Notes: generated from the letters alone by a model not told the origin. Shown: positions 35,859 to 45,105, numbered from the stretch's first letter. The stretch: DNA of 64,000 bases from Azospirillum brasilense (GCF_007827795.1 NZ_VITI01000003.1:342090-406089); one strand, 5' to 3'. Numbers and translations: made by a program.

Positions 35859-37034
35859 TCAGGGATTGGCCGTCAGCCGCGGCCCGAACACGGAGGCGGG
35901 CGCGGAGATCGGCGTGATGGAGGAGCGCGGCAGACCCGCGCCGGAAATCGGAGACTCGTCGGCGGGAGCGTTCAGCACGCCGAGCGACGACTCGACGGCG
36001 CGGCCGGTCAGTTCCTCGGTTGAACAGATGCCCGCCACATAGACCGGCGCCGGGCCGAGAACCGCGGTGCCGCGGCGGGACAGCTTGTCGTGCATCAGCG
36101 GCATCACGTTGTCGATGCCGGCCAGGCCGAGGCCGCCCTTGGCGTCGATGGCCATCATGTCGTGCATGCACATCTTGCCCGGCTCGACGCACATCCCGAC
36201 GATGGCCTTGAACAGGCCCGAATCGACGGCGCCGTAGCGGCGCACCGGCTCGTTCTCGCTGGGGCGCTCAAGCTGGAGGTAGCCGTCGCGGTCGAGCTTG
36301 CCGCCGCCCGCCTTGATGTCCGCCACCCACCTGTCGAAGCCGTCACCGGCCAGACCGTGGAAGGTGAAGCGCATGTGCGAGAAGCCGGCGCCGCTGTAGT
36401 TGGCGGAGAAGCCCTTGTAGCTGCCCGGCTCGTTGATGACGGCGTGCAGCTTCGTTTCCATGCCGGCCATGGCGTAGATCTGCCCGGCCAGCGCCGGGAT
36501 GTAGAAGGAGTTCATCACCGTCGAGGAGGTGATGTTGAAGCGGATCGGGCGGTCCACCGGGGCGGCCACCTCGTTCACCGTGGCGATGCCGTATTCCGGG
36601 TAGATGAACAGCCACTTCCAGTCGAGCGCCACGACGTTGACGTCGAGCATCTTGGTGTCGGCCGGGACCGGGCGCCCGGCGGCGATGCGGTCGAGCGGGC
36701 GATAGGGGTCGAGCAGGTGGGTCGCCATCCAGGTGAGGGCGCCCAGGCAGATGATGATGAGCAGCGGGGCCGCCCAGATCACCAGCTCCAGCTGCGTCGA
36801 ATGGTCCCAGTCCGGGTCGTACTGGGCCGTGCTATTCGACTGGCGGTAGCGCCACGCGAACAGCACCGTCAGCACCATCACCGGAATGATGATGAGAAGC
36901 ATCAGGAGGGTGGAAATGGTGATGAGGTTGGCCTGTTGGCTCGCCACGTCGCCGGACGGGCTCATCACCACAAGGTTGCAGCCACTCAATACCGCCATCA
37001 GCGGCAGGAGGGCCAAGGCGCGGAAACGGGTCAA
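35859..37034 (-). CDS. cyoA: Cytochrome o/ba3 ubiquinol oxidase subunit II
   Basis: A 391-aa lipoprotein subunit: signal peptide with lipobox LSGC (Cys19), two membrane helices and a periplasmic cupredoxin domain. The CuA ligands of cytochrome c oxidase are missing, replaced by the quinol-oxidase sequence [12 protein letters not shown]. An extended C-terminus carries [16 protein letters not shown] and a Pro/Ser tail. The start is a TTG at 37034; no ATG allows a full signal peptide. It is divergent from the MHS transporter, with two candidate operators between. Confidence 0.94.
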   Translation of the reverse strand: MTRFRALALLPLMAVLSGCNLVVMSPSGDVASQQANLITISTLLMLLIIIPVMVLTVLFAWRYRQSNSTAQYDPDWDHSTQLELVIWAAPLLIIICLGALTWMATHLLDPYRPLDRIAAGRPVPADTKMLDVNVVALDWKWLFIYPEYGIATVNEVAAPVDRPIRFNITSSTVMNSFYIPALAGQIYAMAGMETKLHAVINEPGSYKGFSANYSGAGFSHMRFTFHGLAGDGFDRWVADIKAGGGKLDRDGYLQLERPSENEPVRRYGAVDSGLFKAIVGMCVEPGKMCMHDMMAIDAKGGLGLAGIDNVMPLMHDKLSRRGTAVLGPAPVYVAGICSTEELTGRAVESSLGVLNAPADESPISGAGLPRSSITPISAPASVFGPRLTANP

Positions 37035-37103
37035 GGCAGGACCTGTCAGCAGGGGTTCGCTTTGGATTTGGGCGAAGAGCTAACCCCCACGGGCCGGGTC
37101 GGA

Positions 37104-37124
37104 CATTGGACAATTTGTCCAATG
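37104..37124. promoter_or_regulatory. Perfect 21-nt palindrome between cyoA and the MHS transporter
   Basis: CATTGGACAA-T-TTGTCCAATG has 10-bp arms with no mismatch around one central base, 70 bp before the cyoA start and 120 bp before the transporter. Such symmetry in a divergent promoter region is typical of a dimeric repressor operator. I do not recognise the cognate regulator. Confidence 0.6.
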
Positions 37125-37145
37125 CGCCGCGATTCCGCGCAGCCA

Positions 37146-37159
37146 TTGACGCACATCAA
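37146..37159. promoter_or_regulatory. FNR/FixK-type box
   Basis: TTGACGCACATCAA fits TTGAY-N4-ATCAA, the FNR/FixK/Anr consensus, with one deviation (C for T in the left half). It is about 112 bp upstream of cyoA and 86 bp upstream of the MHS transporter. A FixK-like protein is encoded at 17482-18213. A high-affinity or aerobic oxidase under oxygen-responsive control is biologically sensible. Confidence 0.6.
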
Positions 37160-37244
37160 TGCGATGCGCCCATGGGCGTGGCAGAATGCCGTTGTGGTGC
37201 CTATTTAACTCCCTCCGACGCAATTGCCAGACGGTGGGGGGACC

Positions 37245-38552
37245 ATGGGATCATCGACCACGGCGACCGAACGGGACGCAAGGCTGGTCAATGCCCGCGA
37301 CCACAGGGTGAATCCCGGTGAAATCGCGATTGGCGTCATCATCGGACGGACGTCCGAATTCTTCGATTTTTTCGTTTACGCCATCGCTTCGGTGATCGTT
37401 TTCCCGAAGCTGGTCTTTCCCTATCTTGACCCGCTGACCGGAACGTTGTGGTCCTTCGCGATTTTCGCGCTGGCCTTCGTCGCCCGCCCGGTGGGCAGCG
37501 TGCTGTTCATGGCCATCGACCGTGCCCACGGGCGCGGCGCCAAACTGACCCTGTCCTTGTTCCTTCTAGGGACCTCGACGGTCGCCATCGCCTTCCTGCC
37601 GAGCTACGAGCAGATCGGCGCGGCGGCGATCTGGCTGCTGGCGGCGGCCCGCATCGGCCAGGGTCTGGCGCTGGGCGGCGCCTGGGACGGCCTCGCTTCG
37701 CTGCTGGCGTTGAACGCGCCGGAGAACCGCCGCGGCTGGTACGCGATGATTCCACAGCTCGGCGCCCCCATCGGGCTGATCGTGGCGAGCGCCCTCTTCG
37801 CCTATTTCGCCGGCAACCTGTCGGCGGAGGATTTCTTCAGCTGGGGCTGGCGCTACCCGTTCTTCGTGGCCTTCGCCATCAACGTGGTGGCGCTGTTCGC
37901 GCGGCTGCGCATCGTGGTGACGCCGGAATACACCCACCTGTTCGAAAGCCGCGAGCTTCAGCCGGTCCCGGTGACCGAGATGCTGCGCAACGAGGGCATG
38001 CGCGTCGTGCTGGGCGCCTTCGCCCCGCTGGCCAGCTTCGCGCTGTTCCACATGGTCACCGTCTTCCCGCTGTCCTGGATCTTCCTCTACACGCAGGATA
38101 CCCCGGCGGACTTCCTGATGATCGAGGTGGTTGGGGCCTTCTTCGGGTTGGGGGCCATCATCGCCTCCGGCTGGATCGCCGACCGCATCGGCCGCCGCAC
38201 CCTGGTGGGAAGCTGCGCCGCCGCCATCGCCGTGTTCAGCGGCGTGGCGCCTCTGCTGCTGAACGGCGGGCCACTGGGCGAACTGGTTTTCATGATCATC
38301 GGCTTCGTCATCCTGGGCCTGTCCTTCGGCCAGTCGTCGGGCGTGGTCGCGTCGGGCTTCACCCAGCGCTACCGCTACACCGGTGCGGCCATCACCTCGG
38401 ACCTCGCCTGGCTGTTCGGGGCGGGATTCGCGCCGCTGGTGGCGCTGGTGCTGTCGGCCAACTACGGCCTGTTCTCGGCCGGTGCCTATCTGCTGTCGGG
38501 CGCGGTCTGCACGTTGCTGGCCCTGTGGCTCAACAAGACGCTGGCGAAATGA
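37245..38552 (+). CDS. MFS transporter, metabolite:H+ symporter (MHS) type
   Basis: A 435-aa twelve-helix transporter. The start MGSSTTATER is preceded by a GGTGGGGGGA site; an upstream ATG at 37224 is weaker. It has the MHS-like N-terminal IAIGVIIGRTSEFFDFFVYAIAS and the loop 2-3 motif VARPVGSVLFMAIDRAHGR. MHS members carry dicarboxylates, shikimate, proline or phthalate-type acids. It is divergent from cyoA, so oxygen or redox may regulate it; the substrate is unknown. Confidence 0.87.
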   Translation: MGSSTTATERDARLVNARDHRVNPGEIAIGVIIGRTSEFFDFFVYAIASVIVFPKLVFPYLDPLTGTLWSFAIFALAFVARPVGSVLFMAIDRAHGRGAKLTLSLFLLGTSTVAIAFLPSYEQIGAAAIWLLAAARIGQGLALGGAWDGLASLLALNAPENRRGWYAMIPQLGAPIGLIVASALFAYFAGNLSAEDFFSWGWRYPFFVAFAINVVALFARLRIVVTPEYTHLFESRELQPVPVTEMLRNEGMRVVLGAFAPLASFALFHMVTVFPLSWIFLYTQDTPADFLMIEVVGAFFGLGAIIASGWIADRIGRRTLVGSCAAAIAVFSGVAPLLLNGGPLGELVFMIIGFVILGLSFGQSSGVVASGFTQRYRYTGAAITSDLAWLFGAGFAPLVALVLSANYGLFSAGAYLLSGAVCTLLALWLNKTLAK

Positions 38553-38564
38553 CCTGAGTTGAGC

Positions 38565-38604
38565 GGGGCTGGAGAAAGGCGTCTTGGGCGTTTCTCCAGC
38601 CCCC
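38565..38604 (+). terminator. Hairpin after the MHS transporter
   Basis: GGGGCTGGAGAAA (38565-38577) pairs with TTTCTCCAGCCCC (38591-38603), a 13-bp stem with a 13-base loop, 12 bp after the stop. No U tract follows, so factor-independent termination is uncertain. Confidence 0.6.
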
Positions 38605-38627
38605 CTGTCACACAGGCTTCTTTCTGA

Positions 38628-38699
38628 ACCACAGAGACACGGAGACACAGAGGGCCGCGGCGAACGCATTGGACCTCTGTGACTCCGTGTCTCTGTGGT
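38628..38699. repeat. Long inverted repeat (CACAGAGACACGGAG type)
   Basis: Left arm ACCACAGAGACACGGAG...CACAGAGG (38628-38653) is matched by the right arm (38674-38699) at 25 of 26 positions, with a 20-bp loop. It is probably a dispersed REP-like element. The rest of 38553-38873 contains only the hairpin before it and a leader of a small gene. Confidence 0.75.
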
Positions 38700-38873
38700 G
38701 AAGAGGCCCCCACACAGTGCCCATTCCACATTGCACTCATAATTTCCCACTCAAAAGCGCCGAATCATCCGGCGGCGGTACGCCGGAATCCCACGCGGCG
38801 GCTACCCCCGACTTTAATCGTCGTTAAGAGATCGGCGCGCATCCTGCCCTTACACACAGATCGGCAGGTCATC

Positions 38874-39047
38874 ATGTCCCAGTACAATCCCGCTGTCGGC
38901 ACCACCGAGACCGTTTCCTTCCCGCCCCCCCTCACCGCTCCCGCCCCAGCGAAGAAGCTGCGCGGCCTACCGCTGGTCGCCCTGTGGGGCGGGCTGATTG
39001 CCGCTCCCTGGGTCGTCCTCTACCAAGCCGCCAAGCTGGTGTTCTGA
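38874..39047 (+). CDS. Small single-helix membrane protein (57 aa), hypothetical
   Basis: Starts MSQYNPAVGTTETVSF after a GGCAGG site; a Pro/Ala-rich segment (PPPLTAPAPAKK) leads into one hydrophobic helix (PLVALWGGLIAAPWVVLY) and a short C-terminus KLVF. No family recognised. It stands alone between a long inverted repeat and the convergent hydrate-dehydratase gene. The longer frame back to 38679 crosses the repeat and is unlikely. Confidence 0.6.
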   Translation: MSQYNPAVGTTETVSFPPPLTAPAPAKKLRGLPLVALWGGLIAAPWVVLYQAAKLVF

Positions 39048-39058
39048 GACCGGCGGTC

Positions 39059-39967
39059 TTAGACCGCCGACTCCGCCATGATCTCCGGAACCTGGGCCAG
39101 CAGTTCGCGGGCCAGGAAGCCCAGCGGGCCGCGGCGGGCCAGACGGTTGCCCGCCTCGCCATGCAGATGGACGCCCCAGATCGCGGCCTGGGCCGGGTCG
39201 GCGCCCCGCGCCGCCAGCCCGGCGATGACGCCGGCCAGCGTATCGCCGGACCCCGAGGTGGCGAGCCCGACATTCCCGCCATCGTAAGACCACATCCGTC
39301 CGTCCGGCGTGGCGATGCGGGTGCAGGCGCCCTTCAGAACGACGACCACCTTGTGACGGTCGGCGACGCGGCGGGCGGCGGCGGGCGGGTCGGCCTCCAC
39401 CTCCTCCCGGCTGATACCGGACAGTCCAGCCATTTCGCCGGCGTGCGGCGTGATGATGGTCCGCCCGTCGCGGCGGCACAGCGCCGCGTTGGCGTTGTCC
39501 AGGCCCATCAGCGCTTCCGCGTCGATGACCAGCAGAGGGCCGCCCTCCCCATCCAGCCCGGCGATCAGGGCGCCGGTCAGGTCGGAAACCGCCCGTTTGT
39601 CCATCATGCCGGGACCGATCAGCACCGCGGTGCAGCGGGCCGCCCGCTCGCACAGCATGTCCACGCAGTCGGGGGCGATGCCGCCCTCCGCCGTCTCGCG
39701 CAGGCCGAGCACAAGCGCTTCCGGCACGGCGAGCCCGAGGTGCGGGGCCACGCTGCGGCAGGTCGCCATCTGGAGCTTGCCCGCCCCGGCGCGCAGCGCC
39801 GCCGTCCCGGCCAGCAGCACGGCGCCCGGCACCTCCACGCTGCCGCCGATGACCAGCACCCGGCCCCGCCCGTCCTTGTCGGCGCCATCGCCGGGGTGAG
39901 GCAGCGGAATGGCACGCAGCAGGTCGCGGGTAACCGGGATCGAATCGCTCATCGGAAAATCGCTCAT
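39059..39967 (-). CDS. nnrD: ADP/ATP-dependent NAD(P)H-hydrate dehydratase (stand-alone C-terminal Nnr domain)
   Basis: A 302-aa ribokinase-fold enzyme that repairs hydrated NAD(P)H. GRVLVIGGSVEVPGAVLLAGTAALRAGAGKL, IGPGM, the ITPHAGEMAGLSG motif and the nucleotide/catalytic loop NVGLATSGSGDTLAG are present. The N-terminal epimerase (YjeF_N) half found in bifunctional Nnr is absent. The start ATG overlaps the histidine-phosphatase stop (ATGA), so the two are co-translated; a second ATG lies five codons in. Confidence 0.92.
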   Translation of the reverse strand: MSDFPMSDSIPVTRDLLRAIPLPHPGDGADKDGRGRVLVIGGSVEVPGAVLLAGTAALRAGAGKLQMATCRSVAPHLGLAVPEALVLGLRETAEGGIAPDCVDMLCERAARCTAVLIGPGMMDKRAVSDLTGALIAGLDGEGGPLLVIDAEALMGLDNANAALCRRDGRTIITPHAGEMAGLSGISREEVEADPPAAARRVADRHKVVVVLKGACTRIATPDGRMWSYDGGNVGLATSGSGDTLAGVIAGLAARGADPAQAAIWGVHLHGEAGNRLARRGPLGFLARELLAQVPEIMAESAV

Positions 39968-40728
39968 CGCACGGCCACGTTCGCGTCGGGTTCGGCGGTC
40001 AGCGGTGCCCCGGCCACCTCCAGCGGGGCGACGAAGTTGTAACGGCGAAGCTGCATCCGGCCGCTGTGCCCCTGGGCGGGATCGAAGGCGTATTCGGTGA
40101 CCCCGCAATTCGCCACGTCACCCTCGCGGTCGATGGCGAGGATCTGCTCCTCCGTCAGGCCTTCCAGCAGGTAGCGCAGGCACAGCACGACGACCTGATG
40201 GCTGACCACCAGCACGCGCTGCCCGCCATGGTGCAGGCTGATGGTGTCGAGCGCGCTGCGCAGCCGCAGGATGACGTCGCACCAGCTTTCCCCGGCGGGC
40301 GGGCGGAAGTAGAACTTGCCGAGGATGCGGCGGAACTCCGCCTGATCGGGGTGTTCCTGGGCGATGCCGACGGCGGTCAGCCGGTCGAGGATGCCGAACT
40401 CCTTCTCGCGCAGCCGCTCGTCCACCACGAATTCCGTGGGCTCGACCGGCAGCCCGCCCCCGGCATGGATGATCTCCGCCGTGCGGCGGGCGCGCCGATA
40501 GGGGGAGGTCAGCACCACGTCGGGCCGCTCCCCCGGTGGCAGGGAGGAGAACCAGCGCGCCAGCGCTTCGGACTGCTGCTCCCCCTGCCGACTCAACGGC
40601 ACATCGACGTCGCGCTCGGCGATGTCGATCCGCCCAAGCCCGGCGGCGTAGGCGGCGTCGCGCGCGACGTTCCCGGCGCTCTCCCCGTGACGGACGACCC
40701 AGAGCCTCTGCGGCCAGCGCTGCTGCAT
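39964..40728 (-). CDS. Histidine phosphatase family protein
   Basis: A 254-aa phosphoglycerate-mutase-fold phosphatase. The catalytic RHGESAGN motif (His14) is at the N-terminus; the partner sites are LTSPYRRARRTAEI (Arg), an acidic ERLREKEFG with the proton-donor Glu, and VVSHQVVV (second catalytic His). The C-terminal 60 residues form an extension not needed for the fold. Its coupling to nnrD is unusual and could mean a nucleotide-metabolite phosphatase; the substrate is unknown. Confidence 0.88.
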   Translation of the reverse strand: MQQRWPQRLWVVRHGESAGNVARDAAYAAGLGRIDIAERDVDVPLSRQGEQQSEALARWFSSLPPGERPDVVLTSPYRRARRTAEIIHAGGGLPVEPTEFVVDERLREKEFGILDRLTAVGIAQEHPDQAEFRRILGKFYFRPPAGESWCDVILRLRSALDTISLHHGGQRVLVVSHQVVVLCLRYLLEGLTEEQILAIDREGDVANCGVTEYAFDPAQGHSGRMQLRRYNFVAPLEVAGAPLTAEPDANVAVR

Positions 40729-40811
40729 GGTGAACGACCTCTTCCCGCTTCAACCATGGCTTTCAACGGGAAAAAGGCCGTTCCGTCACGCAGCGGCGCG
40801 TCCTTCCGCGA

Positions 40812-41186
40812 TCAGGCCGTCCGGCGCTCGAAGATGCGTTCGGCGGTGGACTTGCCGGGGCGCCAGGGCACGATGCTGATGGGAGCCGCCGGATCGAGGC
40901 TGCCGTTCGCCCGCAGGCAGTCGATGGCGGCCAGCGGCTCGTCCCCATGGGGCAGGCCGGGCTGTTCGAGCAGATACCGGCGGTGGTTGTCGGTCACCGC
41001 CCAGCCCGGCGGACGACCCAGCGGACTGGTGGCGACGACACCGATGGGCTCGGAGACGAGCCACGCCTCGTCCGTGACGCTCCAGCCGACGAGGCGGCGC
41101 TCGCCGGGACCCGCCCCGGCACCGATGTCAAGCCAGGCCCACTGGCGCAGGCGGGTGGTGCGGTCACCATCGACGCATACGAACAT
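40812..41186 (-). CDS. Hypothetical protein (124 aa)
   Basis: Starts MFVCVDGDRTTRLRQWAWLDIG after GGGAGAGGATGGGATC, a good ribosome site. It is soluble, Trp- and Arg-rich, with SVTDEAWLVSEPIGV and PAAPISIVPWRPGKSTAERIFERR. No known motif. It lies upstream of the histidine phosphatase on the same strand, 83 bp away, and may share its transcript. Confidence 0.68.
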   Translation of the reverse strand: MFVCVDGDRTTRLRQWAWLDIGAGAGPGERRLVGWSVTDEAWLVSEPIGVVATSPLGRPPGWAVTDNHRRYLLEQPGLPHGDEPLAAIDCLRANGSLDPAAPISIVPWRPGKSTAERIFERRTA

Positions 41187-41270
41187 GATCCCATCCTCTC
41201 CCGTGAAGAACCGGCAAGGTGGGTATTGTTCTTCTTTTGTTCTGATTCCGCAAGCGGATTCCGCACCCGT

Positions 41271-43019
41271 TCAGTCCAGATCCCTGTGCCGAACGTCTTT
41301 GTAGAAGATGTGGGTGCCGCGGCCCGCCTGCTTGGCGCGGTACATCGCGCCGTCGGCGGCCACCAGCAGGCTGCGGGCGTCCACCCCGTCGCTCGGAAAC
41401 AGGGCGATGCCGACGCTGGCGCCGATGGCGGCGGTCTTCCCTTGCACCGGGATGGGCAGCGCAACGGCTTCCACGATCTTGCCCGCCACGCCACCGGCGT
41501 CCGCGGCGGAGGCCACATCCTCCAGCACGACGGTGAACTCGTCGCCGCCGACGCGGGCCACCGTGTCGCTGCGGCGCAGGCAGCCGGCGATGCGCGCGGC
41601 GGCGATGCGCAGCACCTCGTCCCCGCAATCGTGCCCCATCCGGTCGTTGACCGCCTTGAAGCCGTCCAGGTCGATGAACAGCAAGGCGAGCGGGCGCCCG
41701 GACCGCCGCGACCGGGCCAGCGCCACGTCCAGCCGGTCGAAGAGAAGGCGGCGGTTGGGCAGGCCGGTCAGGGCGTCGTGGTTGGCGAGATGGTCCTTCT
41801 CCGCCTCGCTCCGCCGCAGATCCTCCTCGGCGGCCTTGCGCAGGGTGATGTCCCGTCCGACGCCGACCAGCCCCAGAAGCTCGTTGCCGGCGTCGCGGAT
41901 CGGGGCCTTCAGGATCTCGACCCAGATCGTCGCTCCATCGGGCAGCGGGATCGCTTCCTCGTTGCGGCGCGGCTGGTCCTCGGCATAGACCGAGGCGTCG
42001 CCCGCGCGGATGCCGTCGGCCATTTCCGGGGGCCAGAGCTCATGGCTGTCCAGCCCGATCAGCTGCTCCACGGGGCGCCCGGTCCAGGAGGCGAAGGCGC
42101 GGTTGGCCTTGCGCAGCACGCCGTCCCGGTCCTTGAAGAAGACGGCGTCGGGGATGGTGTCGATGATCCCCTGCAACAGGGCGTGCTGCCGCAGAAGCTG
42201 CTTCTCCGTCTGCCGCCGCTCGGTGATGTCGCGGGCGATGCCGACGACGCCCAGCATCTTGCCGCTGCGGTCGAGGCAGACGGCCTTCGCCGTCTCCATC
42301 AGCACGCGGCGCCCGTCGGGGTGGACGAACCATTCCTCGCTGCGGGAGAAACCCTTCTGCATGGCGATCTGGTCGGTCCGCCGCCGCCGCACCGCCGTCT
42401 CCGCGTCGAACAGCCGGTGGTCGGTCAGCCCCAGCGGCGGGCGCCCCGCATAGTCGAGCATCGCCCGGTTGACCTTGAGGTAGGTGCCGTTCACGTCCTT
42501 GAAGAAGACGATGTCCGGCATCGAATCGATCAGGCTTTGCAGCATGGCGCGCTCGCGGTCGAGCGCCTCGGTGTCGGTGCCGCCATGGCCCGGATCGGCC
42601 AATGGAGCGGCGAGTTGCGCCTCGTGCAGGATGCCCAGGCGCCCGTCCGGCAGCGCCATGCCGCTGCGGCGCACCCAGGCGGTGACCGGGCGGCCCTTGG
42701 GATAGAAGGTCCAACGGCCCGCCGCCGCCTCCCCTTCGGCCTGCGGCGCCCCCTCCGGCTGGCTGCCGAAATCGCGGGCCTGGAAGTCGGCGAGCGACGC
42801 GGCGTTCCACAGCTCCAAGGCGGCGCGGTTGCCCCAGACCATCCGCCCGCGGCCGCCGTCATGCAGCCAGACCGGCGCCCACAATCCGTCGAGCAGCGGA
42901 AGATCGGCAACGGTCATTGGAGCCGTCACTGAGGCCGTCAACGGGCGGCCCGCCGCCGCGCGCGACTCCCCGCCGGGGGCGCCGACCCCGGACTGGTTCT
43001 GATCTGCCTGATGACCCAT
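41271..43019 (-). CDS. PAS-domain diguanylate cyclase (GGDEF)
   Basis: A 582-aa cytoplasmic signalling protein that would make cyclic di-GMP. Two clear PAS domains (about 160-275, SLIDSMPDIVFFKDVNGTYLKVN; and 280-395, GIIDTIPDAVFFKDRDG), a weaker N-terminal PAS-like region (40-140) and PAC ends (GIARDITERR, GVGRDITLRK) precede the GGDEF domain (about 415-575). The active site VARVGGDEFTVVL is intact and an RRSD inhibitory I-site lies five residues before it, so product inhibition is expected. No EAL domain and no membrane segment. Confidence 0.93.
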   Translation of the reverse strand: MGHQADQNQSGVGAPGGESRAAAGRPLTASVTAPMTVADLPLLDGLWAPVWLHDGGRGRMVWGNRAALELWNAASLADFQARDFGSQPEGAPQAEGEAAAGRWTFYPKGRPVTAWVRRSGMALPDGRLGILHEAQLAAPLADPGHGGTDTEALDRERAMLQSLIDSMPDIVFFKDVNGTYLKVNRAMLDYAGRPPLGLTDHRLFDAETAVRRRRTDQIAMQKGFSRSEEWFVHPDGRRVLMETAKAVCLDRSGKMLGVVGIARDITERRQTEKQLLRQHALLQGIIDTIPDAVFFKDRDGVLRKANRAFASWTGRPVEQLIGLDSHELWPPEMADGIRAGDASVYAEDQPRRNEEAIPLPDGATIWVEILKAPIRDAGNELLGLVGVGRDITLRKAAEEDLRRSEAEKDHLANHDALTGLPNRRLLFDRLDVALARSRRSGRPLALLFIDLDGFKAVNDRMGHDCGDEVLRIAAARIAGCLRRSDTVARVGGDEFTVVLEDVASAADAGGVAGKIVEAVALPIPVQGKTAAIGASVGIALFPSDGVDARSLLVAADGAMYRAKQAGRGTHIFYKDVRHRDLD

Positions 43020-43116
43020 GGTGGTCGCCGCCGCCTCGGCACGAAGAATGCACCGAGCGGCTTTCTAGCATAATTCGAGACAAGCTTCTCCTGCTACCGC
43101 GAGACGCCGCGCTCTT

Positions 43117-45105
43117 TCACCAGCCCCTCCACTTCCCATACTCCTGCACGAAGTCGCGGACGATTGCTTCCCGCCCGGCCAGAGCCGGCAACAGTTGTTT
43201 GTGCAGGCCACCACGCAGGATGACCTCGACGCGCATCTGCCACCGTTCATCAGCCGCCTTCAGCTCGGGAAAGGCGAAGGTCAGCGGGTGATAGGCCCGC
43301 GCGCGGATGTCGTAGCTGAACTCTTCCTCTCCGTCGCGCAGGACGGCCAACCCGGCGTTGAAGGGTCCCACCTCGATGACGGCGCGGCGGCCGAGTCGTT
43401 CCAGTTCCGCCGCGATGTCGCGGAAGGCCGGCTCGACCGTCTCGGTGATGAAGCGGGCGACCTCACGCCGCGCCCCGACGGCGCCGGGCGGGGCCGCCGC
43501 CGTGATGGCCGCCTTGCGCCCGACCACGGCGGCCAGCTGCTGGCGCCAGTCGGCGTCGCCCACCGGCTGCACCGGCGCGCCGCCCTCCGACGCGGTGGGC
43601 ACCCGCGCCACCCGTCGGTCCGGTCCCGCCCGGCGCTCCGCCCGCAGGCTCGTCACCAGCCCGACGCACATCAGCACCATGACCACCGCGAAGGGCAGCG
43701 CCGTGGTCACCGCTGCCGTCTGAAGCGCCTGCAACCCGCCGACCAGAAGCAGCACCGCCGCCACCACGCCGCACAGCACCGCCCAGAAGATGCGCGTGGC
43801 GATGGGCGGGTCCTGGTTGCCGCCGGAACCGATGATGTCGATCACCAGGGCGCCGGAGTCGGCGGAGGTGACGAAGAAGGTGATGACCATCAGCGTCGCG
43901 ATGGCCGAGGTGATCACGCTGAGCGGCAGGCGGTCCAGCATGACGAACAGGGCCGTCGGCACGCTGTCCTGGACCGCGGCCGCCATGCCGCCGCCCTCGA
44001 ACATGTCGATGTGAATCGCCGTCTCGCCGAAGACGGTGAACCAGACGAAGGTCAACGCCACCGGAGCGAACAGCACGCCGCCGATGAATTCGCGGATGGT
44101 ACGCCCGCGCGACACCCGCGCGATGAACATGCCGACGAAGGGCGCCCAGGAAATCCACCAGCCCCAGTAGAACATCGTCCAGTTCGCCTGCCATTCCGCT
44201 CCGGTGTAGGGCAGCGTGCGGAAGCTGGTGTAGGGCAGGGTCCACAGATAGCGCCCGATGCTCTCCACAAGCGTCGAGAGGAGAAAGACCGACGGGCCGA
44301 GCAGGAAGACGAACAGCAGCAGAAGAAGGCCGGCCAGCATGTTCAGTTCGCTCAGGCGGCGGATGCCCCGCCCGACCCCGCTGACCGCCGAGACGGTGGC
44401 GACCGCGGTGATGACGGCGATCAGCACCATCTGCTGGACCGTCCCCACGCTGACCAACCCGAGATAATCGAGCCCGGCGTTGATCTGCATGACGCCCAGC
44501 CCGAGCGAGGTGGCGATGCCGAACAGCGTGCCGACGATCGCCACGATGTCCACCAGATGGCCGGGCCACCCGCTCAGCCGGTCGCCCAGCAGCGGGTAGA
44601 GCGCCGACCGGATGGTCAGAGGCAGGTCGTGCCGATAGGCGAAATAGCCAAGCGACAGGCCGACCGTAATGTAGATGCCCCAGGCGTGCAGCCCCCAATG
44701 CAGGAAGGCAAGATTCATCGCCTCCCGCGCCGCGTCGGGGGTTCCCGCCTCTCCGACGCGCGGGTTGGCGAAATGCAGCACCGGCTCCGCCACGCCGTAG
44801 AACAGCAGGCCGATCCCCATACCCGCGCTGAACAGCATGGCGAACCAGGTGAGGTAGCTGAATTCCGGCTCGTCATCGTCCTTGCCGAGCTTGATGGACC
44901 CGTAGGGGCTGAAGAACAGCCAGAAAGCGAACAAGAGAAATCCGGCGACGGTCAGAATGTAGAACCAGCCAAAGTTGCCGACGATGGCGGACTGAAGGGC
45001 CGAGACGCGCGATCCGAACGTCTCGGTGAAGACGCTGGCGAGAAAGACAAACAGGAGAATCAGCCCTCCCGCGGTGAAGGAGACCGTTTTGTTGATCCCG
45101 TGCAT
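43117..45105 (-). CDS. BCCT-family (choline/betaine-type) transporter
   Basis: A 662-aa twelve-helix osmolyte transporter. The start MHGINKTVSF is preceded by GGAGAAAAGCC. The substrate-cage Trp/Gly segment (GMGIGLLFYGVAEPVLHF) and WTMFYWGWWISWAPFVGMFIARVSRGRTIREF are BCCT signatures. The long cytoplasmic C-terminus (about residues 500-662), as in E. coli BetT, suggests osmotic regulation by that tail. No bet genes are nearby. Confidence 0.94.
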   Translation of the reverse strand: MHGINKTVSFTAGGLILLFVFLASVFTETFGSRVSALQSAIVGNFGWFYILTVAGFLLFAFWLFFSPYGSIKLGKDDDEPEFSYLTWFAMLFSAGMGIGLLFYGVAEPVLHFANPRVGEAGTPDAAREAMNLAFLHWGLHAWGIYITVGLSLGYFAYRHDLPLTIRSALYPLLGDRLSGWPGHLVDIVAIVGTLFGIATSLGLGVMQINAGLDYLGLVSVGTVQQMVLIAVITAVATVSAVSGVGRGIRRLSELNMLAGLLLLLFVFLLGPSVFLLSTLVESIGRYLWTLPYTSFRTLPYTGAEWQANWTMFYWGWWISWAPFVGMFIARVSRGRTIREFIGGVLFAPVALTFVWFTVFGETAIHIDMFEGGGMAAAVQDSVPTALFVMLDRLPLSVITSAIATLMVITFFVTSADSGALVIDIIGSGGNQDPPIATRIFWAVLCGVVAAVLLLVGGLQALQTAAVTTALPFAVVMVLMCVGLVTSLRAERRAGPDRRVARVPTASEGGAPVQPVGDADWRQQLAAVVGRKAAITAAAPPGAVGARREVARFITETVEPAFRDIAAELERLGRRAVIEVGPFNAGLAVLRDGEEEFSYDIRARAYHPLTFAFPELKAADERWQMRVEVILRGGLHKQLLPALAGREAIVRDFVQEYGKWRGW

